Positions 1-7,067 of a DNA stretch of 7,067 bases are shown piece by piece (position 1 is the first letter of the stretch; every line of letters starts with the position of its first letter). The notes beneath the pieces were generated by a model. It saw nothing but the letters and a program-made list of their open reading frames with translations. It was not told the DNA's origin and made no database searches. The stretch spans positions 2,075-9,141 of the forward strand of contig VAYX01000080.1 in assembly GCA_005885325.1 (NCBI GenBank), given 5' to 3'. This DNA comes from Actinomycetota bacterium (lineage in GTDB: Bacteria > Actinomycetota > UBA4738 > HRBIN12). A program made the position numbers and the translations under genes.

Positions 1-226
1 CGCGACGATCGAGAATCCCGGATCGCGTCGCGGCTATCTGCGGGTCACGCTGACGCCCGACGCCAAGGGCTTCGGCGCGCGCCTCACCGGCGACCAGGGC
101 TCGGCCATTCTCCGCTCGATGGTGCTGGCCGACGGCCTTGCGGTGGTCGCGCCCGACACGACGATCGCCGAGGGTCAGGCCGTCGACGTCATCGTTCTCC
201 GCTCGCTCGAGCCGAGATCCCGCTGA
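1..226 (+). CDS. moeA: Molybdopterin molybdenumtransferase MoeA, C-terminal fragment
   Basis: Only the last 74 codons are present (reading from base 2, stop TGA at 224-226); the start lies upstream of the window. MoeA inserts molybdate into adenylylated molybdopterin in the cytoplasm, the last step of molybdenum cofactor synthesis. The visible part matches the C-terminal beta-barrel (domain IV) of the family: a GSRRGYLRV segment like the usual G.REF.RV strand, then GDQGSAILRSM, then ADGLAVVAPDTTIAEGQ and a final VDVIVL strand, which follow the family pattern G.QGS..L.S...A.GL..IP......G..V.V..L. The catalytic domains are not visible. The gene ends just before a new promoter, so it is probably the last gene of its own unit. 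The family call rests on this short domain; a MoeA-domain fusion or the paralogue Glp cannot be excluded. Confidence 0.8.
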   Translation, partial: ATIENPGSRRGYLRVTLTPDAKGFGARLTGDQGSAILRSMVLADGLAVVAPDTTIAEGQAVDVIVLRSLEPRSR

Positions 227-230
227 GCCG

Positions 231-260
231 TTGACATCATTTTCAACCGCGTGCTACGGT
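231..260 (+). promoter_or_regulatory. Sigma70-type promoter of the YbgF-like gene
   Basis: A perfect -35 box TTGACA lies at 231-236. After an 18-base spacer comes TACGGT at 255-260 as a -10 element (TA...T conserved), preceded by TG at 252-253 in the extended -10 position. The spacer start is unusually AT-rich for this window. Predicted transcription start is about 266-269, which falls on or next to the ATG at 269. The promoter begins four bases after the moeA stop. The -10 itself is a weak match; the -35 and extended TG carry the call. Confidence 0.7.
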
Positions 261-268
261 CGGCGCGG

Positions 269-1189
269 ATGACCCGAGCCCTCGGCGCGCTCGCAGCGGT
301 GGCGATCCTCGCTGGCGGTTGCGCAAGTCAGGGCAGCGTGGCCGAGCTCGGCTCCGAGGTCAGCAAGCTCCGATCGGAGCTGGCCGAGCTCCGCGTCGCT
401 CAGGAAGTCACCGGCCGCGATCTCGCCCGTGTCGGTCCACAGATCGAAGCGCTCGACGTTCGAACCAGCGAGACTCAGGCAACCGTTCGGACCATGTCCG
501 GCGAGCTTCAGCGTTTCTACAAGCGTGCCGAGGCGGTCGACAACGTGGTGGGCGAGACGCGGGCGCGCGTGGAAGCGCTGACTCCGGCGCCGCCTCCTCC
601 GGCTCCTCCAGGGCCGCCGCCGACGTCGTCGGCAACCGCAGCGGTCGAGCGACCGCGCGTCCCGCCCGTGCCGTCACCGGCGGTGCCGCCGTCGCAGGTC
701 GCACCACCCGCGCCGCTGGTCCCGCAGGCGGTGCCGGCCGAGCCCATGCCGCCGATCCAGCCCGTCCAGCCCCAGGTCGCACCGCCGGCGCCGGCGGCGT
801 CGCGCGCCGCCAATCCCGAGCAGGAGTACAACGCGGCGCTGGCGACGTTTCGATCGCGTGAGCACGGGCAGGCCGTGCTGGACTTCATCGACTTCATCGC
901 GAAGTATCCCAAGCACACGCTGGCGGGAAACGCCCAGTACTGGATCGGCGAGGCGTACTGGGCGCAGCGCGACTACCGTCAGGCGCTGGTCGAGTTCGAC
1001 AAGGTGTCGGAATACGGCCCGGGCAAGGCGCCGGACGCGCTGGTCAAGATCGGACTCTGTCACGCGCGACTGCGGAACGCGTCCCGCGCCGAGCAGGCGT
1101 GGCACCGGGTCATTCGCGAGTATCCGAAGTCGGAGGCGGCGGCCCTGGCGCAGTCGCTCCTGAGAGCGAACGCCGCCTCGCGACAGTAG
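269..1189 (+). CDS. YbgF/CpoB-like lipoprotein: coiled coil, Pro-rich linker, TPR domain
   Basis: The 306-residue product begins with a short lipoprotein signal: basic MTR, hydrophobic LGALAAVAILA, then AGG-C with the lipidation cysteine at residue 18. Ala at +2 argues against inner-membrane retention, so outer-membrane anchoring is inferred. Residues about 21-104 form a heptad-rich helix of coiled-coil type, 105-178 are a proline/alanine-rich linker, and 183-305 hold about three TPR repeats (e.g. AQYWIGEAYWAQRDYRQAL, ALVKIGLCHARLRNASRAEQ), as in YbgF/CpoB. CpoB couples Tol-Pal constriction to peptidoglycan synthesis in E. coli, but tolB and pal are not adjacent here, so the same role is only inferred. 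The ATG at 269 is preferred over the GTG at 251, since that GTG lies inside the promoter and its six-residue extension adds nothing. There is no Shine-Dalgarno sequence; the mRNA may be leaderless. Other TPR/coiled-coil lipoproteins are possible alternatives. Confidence 0.82.
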   Translation: MTRALGALAAVAILAGGCASQGSVAELGSEVSKLRSELAELRVAQEVTGRDLARVGPQIEALDVRTSETQATVRTMSGELQRFYKRAEAVDNVVGETRARVEALTPAPPPPAPPGPPPTSSATAAVERPRVPPVPSPAVPPSQVAPPAPLVPQAVPAEPMPPIQPVQPQVAPPAPAASRAANPEQEYNAALATFRSREHGQAVLDFIDFIAKYPKHTLAGNAQYWIGEAYWAQRDYRQALVEFDKVSEYGPGKAPDALVKIGLCHARLRNASRAEQAWHRVIREYPKSEAAALAQSLLRANAASRQ

Positions 1190-1219
1190 GGAACCGGGCA
1201 CCGTATCTGTTCAGATTCT

Positions 1220-1247
1220 TTGGCGGCTCGGGCCGCTTCTGTATACT
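1220..1247 (+). promoter_or_regulatory. Probable sigma70-type promoter of the dprA operon
   Basis: TTGGCG at 1220-1225 (or TTTGGC at 1219-1224) serves as -35, followed by a 16-17 base spacer and TATACT at 1242-1247, one mismatch from TATAAT. Predicted start is near 1254, giving a leader of about 17 bases before the dprA ATG. The leader contains no recognisable Shine-Dalgarno sequence. The spacer holds a small GC hairpin (1223-1227 with 1232-1236, loop TCGG). This is the only good promoter seen upstream of the dprA-topA-xerC-hslV-hslU series, so it may drive all of it. Confidence 0.6.
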
Positions 1248-1270
1248 GAAACCCCGCTGACGCGACTCCG

Positions 1271-2164
1271 ATGATCGAGCTTCGACCTGGAGACACTCGC
1301 TACCCCGCGTTGCTCGGCGCGATTCCCGCGCCGCCGCCCCTGTTCGTGCGCGGCGAGCTGGTGGACGACGACACGCTCGCGCTCGCGATCGTCGGGTCAC
1401 GCCGTCCGACGCCCTACGGTCTCGCGGTCGCGGAGCGCCTGGCCTCCGATCTCGCCGCTCGCGGCGTGACGATCGTGAGCGGCCTGGCCCGCGGCATCGA
1501 TGCCGCGGCGCATCGCGGCGCGCTCGCCGCGGGCGGGCGCACGATCGCGGTGCTCGGCTGCGGCCTCGACGTCGTCTACCCGCCGGAGAACGTCGCGCTC
1601 GCGCGCACGATCGAGGCGCACGGGGCGGTCGTGTCGCAGTTCGCGGCGGGGGTGCCCGCGCTGCCCGGCCACTTTCCCGCGCGCAACCGAACGCTGGCAG
1701 GGCTCGCCCTCGGGGTCGTCGTGGTCGAAGCCGCGGAGAAGAGCGGTGCCCTGATCACTGCCGGATTTGCCGGCGATCTCGGCCGCGAAACCTTCGCCGT
1801 TCCTGGCCGAATCACGTCGCCGTCGAGTGCCGGCGCGAACCGTCTCATACAGGACGGTGCTAAACTCGTTACATGCTGGCAGGACATCGTGTCAGAATTG
1901 CCAGAGCCGTGGCGCCGCGCCGTGCGCGGCCCTCTGGCGTCGACGGACGGGCCGCCGCGACCCGAGATCGGGAGTGACGAGGGCCGCATGTTCCGGTTGC
2001 TGGCTCCGGACGAGCCGCAGCACATCGAGGAGCTCATCGCACGCGCGGGACTGGAGCCGGCGCGGGCGGCGACGACGTTGATGACGCTCGAGCTGGGCGG
2101 TTGGGCCCGGCAGCTGACGGGACAGCGGTGGGTCTCGGTCGACACACGCGCGAGGAGAGTGTAG
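1271..2164 (+). CDS. dprA: DNA-processing protein DprA (Smf)
   Basis: DprA binds incoming or exposed single-stranded DNA in the cytoplasm and loads RecA onto it, which is essential in natural transformation; many non-competent bacteria also keep it. The 297-residue protein shows the Rossmann-like core: AIVGSRRPTPYG (39-50), SGLARGIDAAAHRGAL (70-85), AVLGCGLDVVYPPEN (93-107), FPARNRTLAGL (135-145), KSGALITAGFAGDLGRETFAVPG (157-179, nearly unbroken family motif) and GANRLIQDGA (188-197). Residues 239-290 form the C-terminal winged-helix-like domain. The protein starts directly at the core (LRPGDTRYPALL) and lacks the N-terminal SAM-like domain of longer homologues. An in-frame TGA at 1247-1249 with no start codon between it and 1271 shows this is not a mis-called start. 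The conserved S-E after the fourth strand reads VSQF, with Gln in place of Glu. The stop abuts the topA start, implying co-translation. Confidence 0.93.
   Translation: MIELRPGDTRYPALLGAIPAPPPLFVRGELVDDDTLALAIVGSRRPTPYGLAVAERLASDLAARGVTIVSGLARGIDAAAHRGALAAGGRTIAVLGCGLDVVYPPENVALARTIEAHGAVVSQFAAGVPALPGHFPARNRTLAGLALGVVVVEAAEKSGALITAGFAGDLGRETFAVPGRITSPSSAGANRLIQDGAKLVTCWQDIVSELPEPWRRAVRGPLASTDGPPRPEIGSDEGRMFRLLAPDEPQHIEELIARAGLEPARAATTLMTLELGGWARQLTGQRWVSVDTRARRV
2153..2157 (+). promoter_or_regulatory. Shine-Dalgarno site of topA
   Basis: AGGAG lies inside the last codons of dprA, seven bases before the GTG at 2165. It supports the GTG as the true topA start and is the best-matching ribosome binding site among the gene starts in the window. 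Confidence 0.7.
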
Positions 2165-4417
2165 GTGGCGACGAAACGGGCTCTAGTGATCGTGGAATCA
2201 CCCACGAAGGTGAAGACGATCCAGAAGTACCTGGACTCGAAGTACATCGTCAAAGCCTCCATGGGCCACGTGCGCGACCTGCCGAAGTCGCAGCTCGGCG
2301 TCGACCCGAAGAAGAACTTCAAGCCCAAGTACGTCGTGACCCCGGCCAAGAAGAAGGTGCTCGACGAGCTCAAGAAGGCGGCCGAGCGGGCCGACACGCT
2401 CTACGTCGCCACCGACCCCGACCGCGAGGGCGAGGCGATCGGGTGGCATCTCGCCGAGGAGCTCGACGTCGCCAAGAAGAACGTCTTTCGGATCACCTTC
2501 AACGAGATCACCGAGCGCGCCGTCAAGGCGGCGTTCAAGAACCCCGGCAAGATCGATCTGAAGAAGGTCGACGCCCAGCAGGCGCGGCGCGTGCTCGACC
2601 GCCTGGTCGGCTACAGCCTCTCGCCGCTGCTCTGGGAGAAGGTCCAGCGGGGCCTCTCCGCCGGCCGCGTGCAGTCGGTCACGGTGCGGCTCATCGTCGA
2701 CCGGGAGCGCGAGATCCAGGCGTTCGTCCCCGTCGAGTACTGGTCGCTCCACGCGCGGCTCAACGCGTCGCGGCCGCCCGAGTTCGTCGCGACCCTGAAG
2801 GAGGTCGCGGGCGAGAAGGCGTCGCTCCCGAACGAGGAGACGACGCGCGCCGTCATGGCCTCGCTCGACGGCGCGCGCTTCGTCGTCAAGTCGGTCACGC
2901 GCGGCGAGCGGCGCCGGAACCCCTTGCCGCCGTTCATCACCTCCACCCTGCAGCAGGAAGCGGGGCGGAAGCTCGGCTTCACGGCGCGCAAGACGATGAC
3001 GATCGCCCAGCAGCTCTACGAGGGCATCGATCTCGGGTCGGAAGGCGCCGAGGGCCTCATCACCTACATGCGAACCGACTCGGTCCGCGTGGCGCGCGAG
3101 GCGCAGGCCGCGGCCCGCGGCTGGGTCATCGCGCGCATCGGCACGGAGTACGTGCCGGAGGCGCCGCCGACGTACCGGTCGCGGGGGAGCGCCCAGGAAG
3201 CGCACGAGGCGATCCGGCCCTCCGAGCTTCGGAACGAGCCCAGAGTCGTGGAGCAGCACCTGTCGCCGGACCAGATAAAGCTCTATCGGCTCATCTGGGA
3301 GCGGTTCCTGGCGAGCCAGATGATGCCCGCGGTCTACGACACGGTGGGAGCGGACATCGAGGCCGGACAGTGCCTCTTCCGCGCCCAGGGGGCGACGCTC
3401 AAGTTCAAGGGCTTCACCGCCGTGTACGAGGAGAGCCGCGAGGAAGGCGAGGCCCCGGCCGAGCAGGACCAGGAAGGCGCCATGCCGCTGCTCGAGGAGG
3501 GCGAGGTCCTGACGCTCGTCGCGCTCGACCCGAAGCAGCACTTCACCCAGCCGCCGCCCCGCTTCACGGAGGCCTCGCTGATCAAGGTGCTCGAGGAGCT
3601 CGGGATCGGCCGGCCGTCGACCTACGCGTCGATCCTGGGGACGATCATCAACGATCGCGGCTACGTGCATCGCGAGCGGCGCACGCTGACCCCGACCGAG
3701 CTGGGCATGGCGGTGACCGACAAGCTCATCCCGTACTTCCAGGACATCATGAACGTCGAGTTCACGGCGCAGATGGAAGACAACCTCGACAAGATCGAGG
3801 AGGGTCAGCGCAAGTGGGTCGACACGGTCAAGGAGTTCTACGAGCCCTTCAAGCGTGATCTCGCCCGCGCCAAGCGCGAGATGCGGAGCGAGAAGGTCGG
3901 CGAGCCCACCGGCGAGCTGTGCCCGGAGTGCGGGAGCGAGCTCCTGGAGAAGCGCGGGCGGTTCGGGAAGTTCCTGGCGTGCTCCGCCTATCCCGACTGC
4001 CGGTACACGCGCAACCTCGACGGGAGCGGACGCGCCGAGGACGAGCCGGCGAACGAGAATTGCCCCACCTGCGGGCGGCCCATGGTGATCAAGCACGGGC
4101 GCTTCGGGAAGTTCATCGCATGCTCCGGCTACCCGGAGTGCAAGACCACCAAACCGGTCACCCTCGGGATCGCGTGCCCGGAGCCGGGCTGCACGGGCCA
4201 GCTCGTCGAGCGCCGCTCGCGCCGCGGACGCACCTTCTTCGGCTGCTCGGCGTATCCGAACTGCAAGTTCGCGGTCTGGCGGCGCCCGGTGCCCGAGCCC
4301 TGCCCGAAGTGCGGCGCCGCGTTCGTCACCGAGCGCGCGCTGAAGAACCGCACCGTCCGCAGCTGCGCGCGCGAGGGGTGCGACTTCGAACGGGAGGTCG
4401 AGCTCCCGGTGGCATGA
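2165..4417 (+). CDS. topA: DNA topoisomerase I (type IA), four C-terminal zinc ribbons
   Basis: TopA relaxes negative supercoils by single-strand cleavage through a 5'-phosphotyrosine link and needs Mg2+. The 750-residue protein opens with the Toprim domain: ALVIVESPTK with catalytic Glu11, and DPDREGEA with Asp84, Asp86 and Glu88. RRVLDRLVGY and SAGRVQSVTVRL (about 141-176) follow. The active-site tyrosine is Tyr301 in GLITYMRTDS, with Arg303 beside it; AHEAIRP (346-352) and GIGRPSTYASI (480-490) complete the core. The tail has four zinc ribbons: Cys586/589/606/612, Cys633/636/653/659, Cys671/676/694/700 and Cys713/716/734/739. The fourth is the most divergent, lacking the GxFxxCSxYPxC signature. 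The GTG start sits immediately after the dprA stop, with AGGAG seven bases upstream. The gene overlaps xerC by four bases. Length and motif set are complete, with no sign of a frameshift. Confidence 0.97.
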   Translation: MATKRALVIVESPTKVKTIQKYLDSKYIVKASMGHVRDLPKSQLGVDPKKNFKPKYVVTPAKKKVLDELKKAAERADTLYVATDPDREGEAIGWHLAEELDVAKKNVFRITFNEITERAVKAAFKNPGKIDLKKVDAQQARRVLDRLVGYSLSPLLWEKVQRGLSAGRVQSVTVRLIVDREREIQAFVPVEYWSLHARLNASRPPEFVATLKEVAGEKASLPNEETTRAVMASLDGARFVVKSVTRGERRRNPLPPFITSTLQQEAGRKLGFTARKTMTIAQQLYEGIDLGSEGAEGLITYMRTDSVRVAREAQAAARGWVIARIGTEYVPEAPPTYRSRGSAQEAHEAIRPSELRNEPRVVEQHLSPDQIKLYRLIWERFLASQMMPAVYDTVGADIEAGQCLFRAQGATLKFKGFTAVYEESREEGEAPAEQDQEGAMPLLEEGEVLTLVALDPKQHFTQPPPRFTEASLIKVLEELGIGRPSTYASILGTIINDRGYVHRERRTLTPTELGMAVTDKLIPYFQDIMNVEFTAQMEDNLDKIEEGQRKWVDTVKEFYEPFKRDLARAKREMRSEKVGEPTGELCPECGSELLEKRGRFGKFLACSAYPDCRYTRNLDGSGRAEDEPANENCPTCGRPMVIKHGRFGKFIACSGYPECKTTKPVTLGIACPEPGCTGQLVERRSRRGRTFFGCSAYPNCKFAVWRRPVPEPCPKCGAAFVTERALKNRTVRSCAREGCDFEREVELPVA

Positions 4418-5295
4418 AGGATCCGCTGGTCGCGTTTCTCCGCCACCTCGCCTCGGAACAAGACGCCTCACCGCATACGCTGCGCAGTTACCGGGCTGAT
4501 CTGCTCGAGTTCGTTCAGCACGCCGGTCACGGCGAGAGGGGGGAATGGCTCGCCGCGGTCGACACCCGGACCGTGCGCGCCTTCCTGGTGCGCCTGCACG
4601 AGCGCGGGCTCGACGCGGTGACGATCGCCCGCAAGCTCGCCGCGGTGCGCAGCTGGTTCCGGTTCCTGGTGCGACGGGGTGTCCTCGAGCGCAACGTGGC
4701 CCGCGAGGTGAGGGGACCGCGGACGCCGAAGAAGCTCGTCTCCTTCCTGCCGGTCGACGAGGCAGCGGTCTTGATGGACGCCAGGCCGGCCGGTAGCCCC
4801 GAGCGCCCGCGCGACGCCGCCGTCCTGGAGCTGCTCTACGCCAGCGGGCTCCGCGTTTCCGAGCTCGCCGGTCTCGACCTCGACGACGTCGACCGCGCCC
4901 GGCAGACGGTGCGGGTGCTCGGCAAGGGCCGCAAGGAGCGCATCGTCCCGTATGGCGGCCGCGCGGCGAGCGCGCTCGCCGCCCACCTGGCTTCGCGCGG
5001 GGACGACCGCGGGCCGCTCTTCGCCAATCGCCGCGGCGGCCGGCTCACCGTGCGCTCGATCCACTCGATCGTGCGGCGTCGCGCCCTCGCGTGCGGGATC
5101 ACGCGGCGGGTGAGTCCGCACACGCTGCGCCACACGTTCGCGACGCACCTGCTGGACGCCGGCGCCGATCTGCGGATGATCCAGGAGCTGCTGGGCCACA
5201 GCCGGCTCTCGACGACGCAGCGGTACACGCACGTCGGCACCGACCAGCTCATGCGCGCCTACGACGCCGCCCATCCCCGCGCGCGCGCGAAATGA
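4414..5295 (+). CDS. xerC: Tyrosine recombinase XerC
   Basis: The 293-residue protein is a Xer-family site-specific recombinase. Such enzymes act at dif with a partner recombinase and FtsK to resolve chromosome dimers. Residues about 1-90 form the N-terminal core-binding (SAM-like) domain, with the typical SPHTLRSYRADL and TIARKLAAVRSWFRFLVRRG. Residues about 107-285 form the catalytic domain with a full active site: Arg147 (ASGLRVSEL), Lys171 (GKGRKERIVP), His236 and Arg239 (SPHTLRHTFATHLL), His262 (LLGHSRLSTTQ) and nucleophile Tyr271 (RYTHV). The ATG at 4414 overlaps the topA stop as ATGA. The nearest AGGAGG-like sequence (4392-4397) is too far away, so translation probably depends on coupling to topA. 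XerC rather than XerD is chosen because of its place between topA and hslV; sequence alone does not separate the two firmly. No dif-like site was seen in the window. Confidence 0.93.
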   Translation: MKDPLVAFLRHLASEQDASPHTLRSYRADLLEFVQHAGHGERGEWLAAVDTRTVRAFLVRLHERGLDAVTIARKLAAVRSWFRFLVRRGVLERNVAREVRGPRTPKKLVSFLPVDEAAVLMDARPAGSPERPRDAAVLELLYASGLRVSELAGLDLDDVDRARQTVRVLGKGRKERIVPYGGRAASALAAHLASRGDDRGPLFANRRGGRLTVRSIHSIVRRRALACGITRRVSPHTLRHTFATHLLDAGADLRMIQELLGHSRLSTTQRYTHVGTDQLMRAYDAAHPRARAK

Positions 5296-5843
5296 CTCCG
5301 GGCGCGCCCGCGTGGAGCTTCTCGGCCACCACGGTCGTCGCGATCCGTCACCGGGGGCAGGTGGCGATCGCCGGCGACGGCCAGGTCTCGATCGGCGCGA
5401 CCATCGTCAAGGCCGGAGCGCGGAAGGTCCGTAAGCTCTACCAGGACCGCGTGGTGGCCGGGTTCGCCGGGACCGCAGCCGACGCGTTCACCCTCTTCGC
5501 CCGCTTCGAGGCGAAGCTCGAGGAGCATCGGGGCAACCTGTCGCGGGCGGCGGTGGAGCTGGCCAAGGACTGGCGCACCGACCGCGTCCTGCGGCGGCTG
5601 GAGGCGCTCCTGGCGGTGGCCGACCGCGAGCACTCGTTCATCATCTCCGGGACGGGCGACGTCATCGAGCCGGACGACGGCCTGATCGGCATCGGGTCGG
5701 GCGGCCCCTACGCGCTGGCCGCCGCCCGCGCGCTCGTCGCCCACTCCGATCTGGACGCCAAGTCCATCGCGGCCGAAGCGATGCGCGTCGCCGCGTCGAT
5801 CTGCGTCTACACGAACGACCACGTGAGTGTGGAAGTCCTGTGA
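5292..5843 (+). CDS. hslV: HslV (ClpQ), peptidase subunit of the HslVU protease
   Basis: HslV forms a double hexameric ring of threonine peptidase sites in the cytoplasm and degrades proteins unfolded by HslU. The 183-residue product aligns along its length with E. coli HslV: VAIAGDGQVSIG (24-35), KAGARKVRKL (40-49), GFAG...DAFTLF (57-69), AVELAKDWRTDRVLRRLEALLAVAD (87-111), IGIGSGGPYALAAARAL (132-148) and ICVYTN near the end. The mature N-terminus should be Thr13 of SATTVVAI, leaving a 12-residue propeptide (MTPGAPAWSFSA). By family alignment, Lys45, Asp29 and Ser136 correspond to mature Lys33, Asp17 and Ser124, so the active site is intact. The usual GFAG(G/S)TAD reads GFAGTAAD. The ATG at 5292 overlaps the xerC stop as ATGA and has no clear Shine-Dalgarno sequence, again suggesting coupling. 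hslU follows, but after an atypical 181-base gap. Confidence 0.96.
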   Translation: MTPGAPAWSFSATTVVAIRHRGQVAIAGDGQVSIGATIVKAGARKVRKLYQDRVVAGFAGTAADAFTLFARFEAKLEEHRGNLSRAAVELAKDWRTDRVLRRLEALLAVADREHSFIISGTGDVIEPDDGLIGIGSGGPYALAAARALVAHSDLDAKSIAAEAMRVAASICVYTNDHVSVEVL

Positions 5844-6024
5844 CGCCGGGCCGGGAGGCGTCGGCTCGAACAGATCGGCCGTGTCGGAGCCACGCCGCTT
5901 TGGCACGGAAGGTTCGGGCGTGTCGGAGCCGGGTCGCTTTGACGGAGGTTCGGGCGTGTCGGAGCCGGGTCGCATCTCTGTCAGGCCACCCTCGGTCAAA
6001 GCCGGCCTCGAGGCCCCCGCTACA

Positions 6025-6028
<4 letters not shown>
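5840..6028 (+). CDS. Possible 62-residue ORF bridging hslV and hslU (hypothetical)
   Basis: I do not recognise this product. A GTG at 5840 overlaps the hslV stop (GTGA) and the frame stays open to a TGA at 6026-6028 that overlaps the hslU start (ATGA). The 62 residues are rich in Arg, Ala and Ser, with a three-fold repeat (PCRSHAALARK, then VRACRSRVALTE, then VRACRSRVASLS) produced by the tandem DNA repeat beneath it. It shows no signal peptide, membrane segment or known motif. It may be a true coupling peptide that carries ribosomes to hslU, or simply open sequence created by a repeat in a GC-rich genome. No Shine-Dalgarno sequence is evident for the GTG. The double four-base overlap is the main argument in its favour; the low-complexity content argues against it. 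Confidence 0.25.
5873..5984 (+). repeat. Three tandem copies of a 36-39 base unit in the hslV-hslU gap
   Basis: Copies run at about 5873-5911, 5912-5947 and 5948-5984. The second and third share an exact 26-base block (5912-5937 and 5948-5973) that starts GTTCGGGCGTGTCGGAGCC. The first copy aligns to the second with about five substitutions plus small gaps, and keeps CGTGTCGGAGCC and CGCTTTG; the third loses the repeat after its 26-base block. Copies two and three start 36 bases apart, a multiple of three, so reading frames stay open through the array on both strands (RPGSDTPEP is repeated on the minus strand). There is no spacer diversity of CRISPR type and no recombinase nearby other than XerC. 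Origin and function are unknown. Confidence 0.85.
6004..6015 (+). promoter_or_regulatory. Palindrome over the hslU ribosome-binding region
   Basis: GGCCTCGAGGCC is a perfect 12-base palindrome ending nine bases before the hslU ATG. Its GAGG (6010-6013) is the only Shine-Dalgarno-like sequence for hslU, 11 bases upstream of the start. As RNA it could fold as a four-pair GGCC/GGCC stem with a TCGA loop, partly hiding that site. The palindrome is seen directly; a regulatory role is speculation. Confidence 0.35.

Positions 6029-7067
<1,039 letters not shown>

Noticed and set aside
251..268. GTG at 251 as the start of the YbgF-like protein
   Set aside because: It lies between the -35 and -10 boxes, has no Shine-Dalgarno sequence, and only adds six residues ahead of a good lipoprotein signal beginning at the ATG at 269.
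2101..3858. Open frame of 585 codons on the + strand overlapping dprA and topA
   Set aside because: It is a shifted frame of topA, rich in Arg, Gly and Ala with no recognisable domain. Its length is explained by GC bias.
2198..4471. Open frame of 757 codons on the minus strand opposite topA
   Set aside because: It mirrors topA codon for codon in a GC-rich gene where antisense stops are rare. The translation is low-complexity Arg/Leu/Asp-rich with no family motif, while topA on the + strand is complete and motif-rich.
5939..5944. TTGACG in the repeat as a -35 box
   Set aside because: No -10-like hexamer lies at a suitable distance downstream; the sequence there is GC-rich repeat.
5873..5984. 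CRISPR-like array
   Set aside because: There are only three directly tandem, degenerate copies with no unique spacers of regular length and no cas genes.

Overview
The window is a compact stretch of bacterial chromosome with high GC content and very strong G/C bias at third codon positions. Every supported gene is on the + strand. The cell envelope looks Gram-negative, because there is a YbgF/CpoB-like periplasmic protein carrying a lipoprotein signal. The gene content is housekeeping rather than mobile. High GC together with these families would fit a deltaproteobacterium-like or Methylomirabilota/Rokubacteria-like lineage, but that placement is an inference from general character and is weak.

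Layout: the last 74 codons of a MoeA-type molybdenum cofactor gene (1-226) are followed at once by a clear TTGACA promoter and a coiled-coil/proline-rich/TPR lipoprotein of the YbgF/CpoB type (269-1189). An 81-base gap with a second promoter leads into dprA (1271-2164), topA (2165-4417), xerC (4414-5295), hslV (5292-5843) and the first about 347 codons of hslU (6025 to the window end). dprA and topA abut without a gap. topA/xerC and xerC/hslV each overlap by ATGA. These genes therefore look like one translationally coupled operon. The order dprA-topA-xerC-hslV-hslU is the ancient cluster also known from Bacillus (dprA-topA-trmFO-xerC-clpQ-clpY), here without trmFO.

Functionally the operon joins DNA handling (DprA, single-strand DNA binding and RecA loading; topoisomerase I, supercoil relaxation; XerC, dimer resolution) with the HslVU ATP-dependent protease. 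The upstream YbgF-like gene has its own promoter and probably works at the outer membrane.

The one clearly unexplained element is the 181-base hslV-hslU gap. It holds three tandem copies of a 36-39 base unit and is open in one frame as a 62-codon ORF whose start overlaps the hslV stop (GTGA) and whose stop overlaps the hslU start (ATGA). No stretch over 300 bases lacks a gene. I saw no RNA gene, insertion sequence, CRISPR array, origin or phage element. I do not see a wholly new multi-gene system here; the repeat/small-ORF insert is the best candidate for something undescribed.
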